Position numbers and translations under genes: made by a program | NCBI GenBank assembly: GCA_014523485.1 | Contig: JAATVK010000178.1 | Coordinates: forward strand, 1 to 11,873 | Direction of reading: 5' to 3' | DNA from: Nitrososphaerales archaeon TH5894 | GTDB lineage: Archaea; Thermoproteota; Nitrososphaeria; Nitrososphaerales; Nitrososphaeraceae | Length of the DNA stretch: 11,873 bases | In this document: positions 6,997 to 11,873 of the stretch, piece after piece | How the letters are laid out: the number at the start of each line of letters is the position of its first letter | How positions within the stretch are numbered: position 1 is the first letter of the stretch | The notes under the pieces: generated by a model | Databases searched by the model: none | Told to the model about the DNA's origin: nothing | The model's input: only the letters and a program-made list of their open reading frames with translations

Positions 6997-7014
6997 CTAG
7001 CCCTACCAAGGAGT
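6997..7014 (-). other. tRNA-Gln intron 2 (18 nt, between positions 21 and 22)
   Basis: Central helix GGCT (48-51) with GGCT (66-69): G-T, G-C, C-G, T-G pairs. The bulges are A52 A53^A54 and A70 G71^G72, with a short inner CT/AG stem and a seven-base loop. Removing these 18 bases joins the D loop to GGAT and restores the D stem. The helix has two wobbles, so this is the structurally weaker of the two non-canonical introns, but the excision points are the only ones giving a normal D arm. Confidence 0.72.
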
Positions 7015-7026
7015 TTAGCCGCTAGA

Positions 7027-7057
7027 CTCGGCATCAGTTAACTAATAAAAACTGATT
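7027..7057 (-). other. tRNA-Gln intron 1 (31 nt, between positions 10 and 11)
   Basis: In tRNA-strand coordinates, CGGT (5-8) pairs with GCCG (36-39) as the four-base-pair central helix. The bulge C9 G10^A11 holds the 5' cut and A40 G41^T42 the 3' cut. The inner helix ATCAGTT/AACTGAT has seven perfect pairs and a 10-base loop. An outer helix is not obvious, so this is a relaxed bulge-helix-bulge at a non-canonical position in the D stem. Intron-1 sequence GAGT (ending at T42) could pair with ACTC of intron 2, forming a decoy D arm in the unspliced RNA. Confidence 0.78.
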
Positions 7058-7139
7058 CGACCGGGCTTCTCGAGCTATACAGATCAATACTTGTTCCGAT
7101 ATTTGATTTTATCGTATAATTTTTTTCATTTCCTTGCCC

Positions 7140-7155
7140 AATACTAATTAGTATT
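7140..7155. repeat. Perfect 16-bp palindrome
   Basis: AATACTAATTAGTATT is identical to its reverse complement. It lies 73-88 bases upstream of the tRNA-Gln 5' end, so it could be an operator or nucleoid-protein site; it is too AT-rich to be a strong terminator. Confidence 0.5.
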
Positions 7156-7429
7156 ATCAGCTTTTGCTAACTTTATTACAACATTTAAAGAAATTTTCAA
7201 TTAAATATAAAATATTTTTTCCAAAGTATAATTTCATTAAATCATTGTAACTAGGGAGCATTTGATTGTATAAAAATTTTCCCTTAAAAGATGAAAAAAA
7301 ATTAAGAGATATTTTATTGATATTGTAAACCTACATATTATATTAATTAAAAAGTTATTTATTACAATATTGCAATTTTCTTCCATAGAATAATCTAAAA
7401 AACTAAAGAATTTAAAGAATTTGTGCATT

Positions 7430-7472
7430 CCAGACTACAATGAAAAATTCTGGTCACTAATAGGACTAGTGA
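7430..7472. repeat. Two adjacent short inverted repeats
   Basis: CCAGA (7430-7434) pairs with TCTGG (7449-7453). Immediately after, TCACTA (7454-7459) pairs with TAGTGA (7467-7472) around a seven-base loop. Both are short; together they could form a two-hairpin RNA past the end of the SDR message, or be chance. Confidence 0.35.
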
Positions 7473-7557
7473 TAAAACTTAATTTCTTAGATCTTTGACC
7501 TAAAATTCGTTTTATACAACCTCTGTTTTTATCATTTTTATGAACAATATAAATAAT

Positions 7558-7564
7558 AAAAAAA
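7558..7564 (-). terminator. T-tract terminator of the SDR gene
   Basis: On the minus strand the SDR stop codon is followed, after one base, by a run of seven T, a typical archaeal termination signal. No GC-rich hairpin precedes it. Confidence 0.5.
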
Positions 7565-7565
7565 G

Positions 7566-8306
7566 TTATTTTTCCTGAGACAAAGGCCTTAATAATATTT
7601 CATTAATATTGAGATATGGTGGAGAATCAATAGAATATATAATTGCATTAGCAATGTCTTCTGCCTTTATGGATTCCATTTCTTTTACAGATTCTACGAA
7701 CGATTCTAAAGATTTATCGGTAATTGTATTTGGTAATTCTGTAGAGACAACTCCAGGCTCAATGCAGGTTACTTTGATATTGTAACGTTGACTTAATTCT
7801 AGTCTTAATCCCTCGCTAAATGCTGTAACAGCATGTTTAGTAGCACAGTATATACTTCCAGCTGGAAAAACAAGTCTTCCTGCTACTGAAGAAATATTAA
7901 CAATGTGACCCGATTTTTTTGTAATCATATATGGAATAACAGCTGCAGTACAATATAATACTCCTTTTAGATTTACATCAATCATTTGTTCCCATTCACT
8001 CACTTTAAGATTTTTAAAAAAACTTAATGGCATAAGACCAGCATTATTAATGAGAACATCAATATGATTCCATGTTTTAGTTACTAAGTTAATAAATGAA
8101 TCACAATCCTCTTTTTTTGTAACATCAAGCTTTTTAACTAATATTTCACCACCATATTTTTGAACTTCATTTTTTAAAGTTTCTAGTTTCTCGACTCTTC
8201 GAGCTCCTGCGGCCACTTTTGCACCGGCTTTTGATAATTCTAACGCCGTTGCATAACCAATACCACTACTGGCTCCTGTTACGATTACTACTTTATCTCT
8301 TATCAT
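7566..8306 (-). CDS. Short-chain dehydrogenase/reductase (SDR), classical type
   Basis: A 246-residue NAD(P)-dependent oxidoreductase with the complete classical SDR signature: cofactor loop TGASSGIG (10-17), NNAG (87-90), Asn112, catalytic Ser140 in NISSVAG, and YCATK with Tyr153/Lys157, followed by the PG motif (184-185). The Ala-Arg-Arg after the second strand (35-37) suggests a preference for NADP(H), as basic residues there bind the 2'-phosphate. The sequence resembles the YdfG / serine-dehydrogenase-like branch, but substrates cannot be read from sequence in this family. It is a single gene, with AT-rich sequence and a GGTATATACC palindrome (8323-8332) just upstream that may be its TATA element, though it is centred only about 22 bases from the ATG. 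A T-run follows the stop. Confidence 0.93.
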   Translation of the reverse strand: MIRDKVVIVTGASSGIGYATALELSKAGAKVAAGARRVEKLETLKNEVQKYGGEILVKKLDVTKKEDCDSFINLVTKTWNHIDVLINNAGLMPLSFFKNLKVSEWEQMIDVNLKGVLYCTAAVIPYMITKKSGHIVNISSVAGRLVFPAGSIYCATKHAVTAFSEGLRLELSQRYNIKVTCIEPGVVSTELPNTITDKSLESFVESVKEMESIKAEDIANAIIYSIDSPPYLNINEILLRPLSQEK

Positions 8307-8640
8307 ATATTTATTTAAACTAGGTATATACCTTTAATGTCTTTTGTTATTATCTTTAAAATAATTAACTGAAATTCTTTGTATGGATCTATCCAACTTT
8401 TTCAATATTATATAAAAAAGATCAGCTAAAATTTTTGCTTTAACTAACAATGAATATCAATTTCATCAATAAAATTTTTACATCTCAAAAAAAAAGGAGA
8501 ATACCAAAAGTCATGACATCGAGGGGACATAACATATTTCATATATTACACAAAATTATTGAAAAAAATTTATCAAAATAGTAGCTTGATATTGGGGTTT
8601 TATTAATCAAATAGAAGAAAATAGAAATAAGGTAATAGAA
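8307..8640. other. 334-base intergenic region
   Basis: AT-rich, between two minus-strand genes. The palindrome GGTATATACC (8323-8332) lies next to the SDR start. A plus-strand 22-codon frame (8513-8581) has GGAG 18 bases upstream, too far for a normal ribosome binding site, so I do not call it a gene. A seven-base T run on the minus strand (complement of 8562-8568) could terminate the 8641-8883 transcript. Confidence 0.5.
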
Positions 8641-8883
8641 CTAATCAAATCCTTCAGTTTCAGCAAGTTTGCCTTTTTCTGAATAAAATTTACACTCAGG
8701 AATGCACCCTGTAAACTGATTACATCCTTTTCCATCATAACTCCCTTCGCCTTTTTTTCTATTATACCAAGAGCTTGGATGAAAATACCATTGTTGTTTA
8801 AATTCTTGATATTTAGCTTCTGGACTTAACATTTTTTTATTTCGATCAATTTCTAAATCTGGAAATGCTAAACTGTTTGCCAC
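8641..8883 (-). CDS. Small hypothetical protein with a Cys-X5-Cys-X3-Cys cluster
   Basis: Not recognised. 80 residues from a GTG start at 8883 (the first residue is read as Met). No signal peptide or membrane segment. The N-terminal half is charged; the middle has aromatic-rich QQWYFHPSSWY (30-40); the C-terminal part has Cys54, Cys60 and Cys64 in a Gly-rich context (GKGCNQFTGCIPEC), suggesting a metal site or redox cysteines, possibly with His35. The composition (Trp, Cys, Gly, Pro) is unlike random AT-rich frames, which supports a real gene. The first ATG (Met18, 8832) would remove much of the N-terminal region. No close TATA box at leaderless spacing was seen. Function unknown. Confidence 0.62.
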   Translation of the reverse strand: MANSLAFPDLEIDRNKKMLSPEAKYQEFKQQWYFHPSSWYNRKKGEGSYDGKGCNQFTGCIPECKFYSEKGKLAETEGFD

Positions 8884-9289
8884 GATTATTGATATAAAAT
8901 CTACTTATTATGAAGAAGGTAGGATTGATCTATTACAACATTATTGTGAAAATTTTTGAATAATCACATAGATTTTTTTTCCCTTTTTTGTTAAGGTAAA
9001 TGTATTTATATGATTAAATCTTTAAATGTGAATTTTTTTATCTTTCGAACGTCTGGTTTGTGATAGTAACTGTATTTCATTGACATGTAAAGAACCAATA
9101 GATTAGAAGGATCGATTTTTAACGTGAGCTCGGGTAGATTATTATTCCAGTAGCAACTATAATTCCTTAACTTAAAGTATTTATTAATAATAAAGAAAAG
9201 TATCTTTATCCTAATAGATTATTTATAATCATGTAAAAAGTCAAATAAGATAAAGTTAAAGTTAACTAGGAGTTAATGTATATTATCTT
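8884..9289. other. 406-base divergent intergenic region
   Basis: Separates two divergent small genes, so it should hold both promoters. A TATA-like TTTATAAT (9222-9229) predicts a plus-strand start near 9252. An AGGAG (9268-9272) and a five-codon mini-frame (9276-9293) precede the 9290 gene. A small GC-richer patch lies near 9124-9140. No RNA gene recognised. Confidence 0.5.
9222..9229 (+). promoter_or_regulatory. TATA-like box for the 9290-9901 gene pair
   Basis: TTTATAAT is centred at about 9225-9226. A start about 27 bases downstream would give a leader of roughly 38 bases that includes AGGAG and a mini open frame, unlike the leaderless pattern of the neighbours. Confidence 0.4.
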
Positions 9290-9562
9290 ATGAGCGATTT
9301 TGCATTCTTTAGATTCCTAAGTAACAACTGGCTTACGGAATCTGAAAAGAAAAGCAAGGATGAAATCCTTCAAATAACAGAAGAAGTTCTTGAATCTAAA
9401 GGAATAGAGTGTGACGCTCGAATTAGTAAATTATCTGAAGAGCAATTAAAGGAAATTCTTGAAGAAGTTAGAGAGAAAATTAAAAAGAAAAAGAAAAAGA
9501 ATAATATTACTACAGAATCGGAATCTGATTTAGTGGAATCTGATATAGTTGTTAAAAATTAG
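9290..9562 (+). CDS. Small charged helical protein
   Basis: Not recognised. 90 residues with an aromatic N-terminus (FAFFRFLSNNW, 4-14), then a long Glu/Lys-rich, probably helical segment (about 17-66) broken near ESKGIECDA. A run of Lys residues follows (65-70) and an acidic Ser/Glu tail. No membrane segment or signal peptide. The next gene starts 15 bases after its stop, so the two are probably co-transcribed and may act together, perhaps at the membrane. ATG 9290 is the first possible start after an in-frame TAA at 9263. AGGAG (9268-9272) is too far away (17 bases) to serve it directly, but serves a mini-frame whose stop overlaps this ATG. Confidence 0.65.
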   Translation: MSDFAFFRFLSNNWLTESEKKSKDEILQITEEVLESKGIECDARISKLSEEQLKEILEEVREKIKKKKKKNNITTESESDLVESDIVVKN

Positions 9563-9577
9563 GGAATACAATTCAAA

Positions 9578-9901
9578 ATGAAACCAGCAGAAAATGAAAT
9601 TCCTTTATGGCCTTTGATAACAGGTATTGGAGTAATTGCTTTTGGAACAATATTACTGGAATTTAGGGCAAATGTATTACTATCAATTGTATTTATTATT
9701 TTAGGTACGATCCTTATTTTATCATGGTATATATTGTATACAAAGAAAAAATTCGAGCTTTCTCATAAATACGGTACAGACTGTATTTGTCAAATTTGTG
9801 GTCATGACAAACCATTAGATTGTATTAAAGTAAAATGTAAATGTTGTATAGTTATGAAAGAGAATAAGGTGATAGGACATTCAAATAACCCTTTACAATA
9901 A
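9578..9901 (+). CDS. Two-helix membrane protein with a Cys-rich C-terminal tail
   Basis: Not recognised as a named family. 107 residues: two hydrophobic helices (about 11-28 and 33-53) with a tight turn, then a basic TKKK stop-transfer (55-58), so the tail is probably cytoplasmic. The tail has seven Cys in 22 residues: Cys69, 71, 74, 82, 87, 89, 90. Cys71-X2-Cys74 with Cys87-X2-Cys90 would make a zinc-ribbon-like four-Cys site; other pairings are possible. This suggests a membrane-anchored metal-binding or interaction module. It follows the charged helical protein with a 15-base gap and ends convergent with the 10019-10438 gene. The predicted topology is inference. Confidence 0.68.
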   Translation: MKPAENEIPLWPLITGIGVIAFGTILLEFRANVLLSIVFIILGTILILSWYILYTKKKFELSHKYGTDCICQICGHDKPLDCIKVKCKCCIVMKENKVIGHSNNPLQ

Positions 9902-10018
9902 TTTTGATATGATAATTGATAAATTTATTTCTAGAGTTCTCTAAAGTTAAATAGGTTAATATTTCTATACATTATTTTTATATCATATACAGAGTAGCTT
10001 TTTTAAATAAAAAAATAA

Positions 10019-10438
10019 TTAATTAATGTATTTTATTTCTATGTCTTTATGTGGACATATATTAATAATTTCTTGTGCCAATTTAATGATTTCTTGGTTC
10101 TCAGCTGTGTTTGAAATTTCGATGATAGTTTTCGCGTCAGGTAAATAAATGAATTTGGTATTGAGATCTCCTTCTCCATCCTCCTTATTGAATACATATC
10201 GCTCACCATTTTTAGTAATTGGATTCCAACTTCTTAACAATATACCTTGTTTTTCTATATTTTCATTACTATTTTTATCATAAACTTTTATATGCATAAA
10301 AAGTTTGAAAAACGTATTATTTGTATTATAAAGGTATTGTAAAGTATAATTGTTATAATTAAGTTTTGATATAAATTCTTCCTTTTTTTTCATGTGATCA
10401 ATTTTTGATTCTTTCTTTTCTAATTTAGGATGTAACAT
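10019..10438 (-). CDS. Hypothetical protein, 139 residues
   Basis: Family not recognised. The N-terminus is very Lys/Glu-rich (1-23), followed by an alternating pattern suggesting a small alpha/beta domain: KLFMHIKVYD (45-54), GILLRSWNPI (65-74), TKFIYLPDAKTIIEI (94-108) and a final helix NQEIIKLAQEIINI (114-127). No signal peptide, membrane segment or Cys cluster. ATG 10438 is supported by a TATA-like TATATAT (10461-10467) centred 26 bases upstream, so transcription would start at the ATG itself; a purine-rich AGGAG also precedes it. Met16 is an alternative start if the Lys-rich leader is not translated. It is convergent with the 9290-9901 pair; T-rich runs lie in the shared spacer. Confidence 0.62.
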   Translation of the reverse strand: MLHPKLEKKESKIDHMKKKEEFISKLNYNNYTLQYLYNTNNTFFKLFMHIKVYDKNSNENIEKQGILLRSWNPITKNGERYVFNKEDGEGDLNTKFIYLPDAKTIIEISNTAENQEIIKLAQEIINICPHKDIEIKYIN

Positions 10439-10756
10439 TATTTTATATTTTTCTCCTAAGATATATAGGTTAGTAGATATATTGATGTTTCTCTAATTTA
10501 ATCTTTTTTAGCCATGGTAATAGACAAGTATAAGCTGACAATGATAGATTAATTTTCCTGTATTATCATTACTTTCAGAAGATGTCCTACATTACAAACA
10601 GAATAATAAAGTCCATAAGAAGACAATTTAGGTGTTATTTATAATATCATGCTATTTAATTAATATTGCAATTTTATCGAGTAATCAATTAATTAACATA
10701 ACCAGCATATTAAAATATTAATTTTAATTTTATAATAAAAGCAAGAAACATGTAAA
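10439..10756. other. 318-base intergenic region
   Basis: Holds the TATA box of the 10019-10438 gene at its left end and the 3' flank of the flavoprotein gene at its right. Only short frames are present: a 12-codon plus-strand frame at 10513 and a roughly 29-codon minus-strand stretch containing one Cys and one His. None is convincing, and no RNA gene was recognised. Confidence 0.5.
10461..10467 (-). promoter_or_regulatory. TATA box of the 139-residue hypothetical gene
   Basis: TATATAT on the minus strand is centred 26 bases from the A of ATG 10438, the spacing expected for a leaderless archaeal mRNA. Confidence 0.5.
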
Positions 10757-11873
10757 TTAATTAGATGAGAGTATTTTTGCTGCTGTAGTAATCATAAAAT
10801 TTAGAGAAGAAGAAATTTGTGATAATTTATCTTGCTGATAGGCTAATGTAGATATACCTGTTCCTCTATTTTTAATTGTTTTGATATAATTATCTATAAG
10901 GAAATCTTCTACATAATGACATAGAGAACCATTTATAATAATTCCGTTTATCATCCCTATACATCTGTTTCCCAAAGAAATAATGCTACCTTGTTGCTCA
11001 TATTGAAATTCAACCATTTTTTCTCCTTTCTCTTTTCTTAATATGTTCTTTGCAATGTTCATAGCTTGTCTAACAGCAAATTGAGCTAATTGTGGTGATA
11101 TCTGTCCATTATCAAGAGGAAATGCAGAGATATCTCCTGCTGCAAATGCATTATTATATTGTTCGATTTGTGATAATTTATTTACAATAATTCTATTTGA
11201 TCTCGTTTTCCTAATCTGGGGTATTATTTGTATATCAGTACCTTTTACTCCAGCAGTCCAAATTGACAAAGACTTCTCTATAATTGTACCATCATCTAAT
11301 AAAACAGAGGATGGATAAACTTCCTTGATGGGATTATTTGTAATTAAATTTACCTTATTGTCTATAAGAAATTTTTTTATTACCTTTACTAGTTTTGGAT
11401 TCCAACCAGGAAGAATATCAGATTGAGCTTCAACTATAGTTATATTTAGATTTTTTTTTGATATTTCACTAAGAGCACCTGCTAAACTAATTCCTGTTGC
11501 ACCTCCTCCACATATTATAATATTGGAGTCTTTCAAATTTTGTATTTTCTTTTGTAACTTTATTGCATCATCTAATGATCGAAAAGATTGAGAATATTCT
11601 TTTGCTCCTTTTATTCCAAAGAAAGCATTAGAAGACCCTAATGCAATTATAACATAGTCAAAATCAAATTCTTTATTATGTGCTGTAAAAATATTCTGTT
11701 TGTCTAGATTTATTCCTATTACAAACTCCTTATAAAATTTTATATCGTCCTTCAGTAAATCATATACAGAAAATGAAATATCATTAGGTTTTTTTATATT
11801 TGCTGCAACTAAATGTATTTGCTGTAGCAGTTGATGATAAGAATTTTGGTCAAAAATACTTATTTCATATTTA
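10757..11873 (-). CDS. Type II NADH dehydrogenase-like FAD/NAD(P) oxidoreductase, N-terminus beyond the window
   Basis: The frame stays open from the stop at 10757 to the right edge, giving 371 visible residues. A start at 11536 (a TTG codon) would be wrong because it cuts the fold in half. Visible landmarks, numbered from the edge: the NDH-2-like entry FDQNSYHQLLQQIHLVA (7-23), IALGSS before the second dinucleotide fold, GGGATG (122-127) for NAD(P)H, WTAG (205-208), and the FAD-contacting AAGD (244-247). Only the first few residues with the N-terminal FAD GxGxxG motif are missing. The C-terminal part matches the membrane-contacting end of NDH-2. No redox disulfide is evident. It probably passes electrons from NADH to quinone at the inner face of the membrane; sulfide:quinone reductase relatives are an alternative. 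Confidence 0.85.
   Translation of the reverse strand, partial: KYEISIFDQNSYHQLLQQIHLVAANIKKPNDISFSVYDLLKDDIKFYKEFVIGINLDKQNIFTAHNKEFDFDYVIIALGSSNAFFGIKGAKEYSQSFRSLDDAIKLQKKIQNLKDSNIIICGGGATGISLAGALSEISKKNLNITIVEAQSDILPGWNPKLVKVIKKFLIDNKVNLITNNPIKEVYPSSVLLDDGTIIEKSLSIWTAGVKGTDIQIIPQIRKTRSNRIIVNKLSQIEQYNNAFAAGDISAFPLDNGQISPQLAQFAVRQAMNIAKNILRKEKGEKMVEFQYEQQGSIISLGNRCIGMINGIIINGSLCHYVEDFLIDNYIKTIKNRGTGISTLAYQQDKLSQISSSLNFMITTAAKILSSN

Larger units (their letters stand above)
6932..7067 (-). tRNA. tRNA-Gln (anticodon CTG) with three predicted introns
   Basis: The 136-base locus has a perfect 7-bp acceptor stem (AGCCCGG with CCGGGCT) plus discriminator A, and a T arm AGCAG-TTCGAAT-CTGCT; CCA is not encoded. 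A cloverleaf forms only after removing three segments: 7027-7057, 6997-7014 and 6967-6980. The 73-nt product has T8 C9, D stem GTCT/GGAT around loop AGCGGCTAA, T26, anticodon arm TCAGG-CTCTGGA-CCTGG, and a four-base variable loop AGAC. The anticodon CTG is complementary to 6982-6984. The A1-T72 pair, the CTCTGGA loop and the four-base variable loop are typical of archaeal tRNA-Gln. All three introns fit bulge-helix-bulge geometry. The 3' end overlaps the pckA stop codon by three bases. Confidence 0.9.
7068..7565. other. 498-base AT-rich spacer between tRNA-Gln and the SDR gene
   Basis: Most of it lies downstream of the SDR gene and upstream of the tRNA. It holds a perfect 16-bp palindrome (7140-7155), two adjacent small inverted repeats (7430-7453 and 7454-7472) and a T-tract at the SDR end. 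A 63-codon frame at 7237-7428 (-) is judged spurious: low-complexity Phe/Ile/Asn composition expected from AT-rich DNA. Confidence 0.6.

Noticed and set aside
7237..7428. Minus-strand 63-codon frame
   Set aside because: Low-complexity Phe/Ile/Asn/Lys composition expected from AT-rich non-coding DNA; no ribosome site, TATA box at proper spacing, or motif seen.
8513..8581. 22-codon plus-strand frame preceded by AAGGAG
   Set aside because: The purine-rich site is 18 bases before the ATG, too far for normal use, and the peptide shows no recognisable feature.
10513..10640. Short frames between the hypothetical gene and the flavoprotein gene, including one with Cys and His on the minus strand
   Set aside because: Each is under 30 codons, lacks a start or ribosome site, and has only one Cys, so a zinc-binding remnant cannot be argued.
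11534..11536. TTG as start of the flavoprotein gene
   Set aside because: The frame is open upstream to the window edge and encodes the expected N-terminal part of the NDH-2 fold, so the true start lies beyond the window.
1..11873. CRISPR arrays, insertion sequences, defence islands
   Set aside because: No regularly spaced repeats, transposase-like frames or terminal inverted repeats were found in reading both strands.

Overview
The window reads as a piece of an AT-rich archaeal chromosome, most likely a thaumarchaeon (Nitrososphaeria; a Nitrosocosmicus-like ammonia oxidiser would fit, but this is inference). The signs are a small archaeal-type PRPP synthetase followed by an archaeal-length RNase Z, an ATP-dependent PEP carboxykinase, a small C2H2 zinc-finger protein, TATA-like boxes placed 26-29 bases before start codons (leaderless transcription), TTG/GTG starts, and a tRNA gene interrupted by bulge-helix-bulge introns.

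Layout. Bases 67-1933 (+) hold prs and the RNase Z gene, closely spaced. RNase Z is convergent with a small secreted, sequon-rich repeat protein (1979-2404, -). A 1.1-kb gene-poor stretch follows, with AT-rich inverted repeats. Next come a carboxymuconolactone-decarboxylase-like protein (3524-3916, -) with a hairpin/T-tract terminator, a C2H2 zinc-finger protein (4029-4226, -), a divergent class I methyltransferase-like gene (4408-5169, +) and pckA (5294-6934, +). A tRNA-Gln(CTG) gene lies on the minus strand at 6932-7067. Its 3' end overlaps the pckA stop codon. Beyond an AT-rich spacer are an SDR oxidoreductase (7566-8306, -), a small Cys-containing protein (8641-8883, -), a two-gene unit of a charged helical protein and a two-helix membrane protein with a Cys-rich tail (9290-9901, +), an unknown protein (10019-10438, -), and a type II NADH dehydrogenase-like flavoprotein whose N-terminus runs off the right edge (10757-11873, -).

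How they fit together. Most genes are single transcription units with their own TATA box, so this is a mosaic of housekeeping genes (PRPP synthesis, tRNA 3' maturation, gluconeogenesis, respiratory-type flavoprotein) and small lineage-specific proteins, not one pathway. No mobile element, CRISPR array or defence system was seen.

The standout is the tRNA-Gln gene. A 136-base locus folds into a normal 73-nt tRNA only if three introns (31, 18 and 14 nt) are removed. Each has a bulge-helix-bulge-like structure that places the cut after the second base of a three-base bulge. The gene is packed so tightly against pckA that the tRNA discriminator base is read from the pckA stop codon and the likely T-tract terminator lies in the last pckA sense codons.
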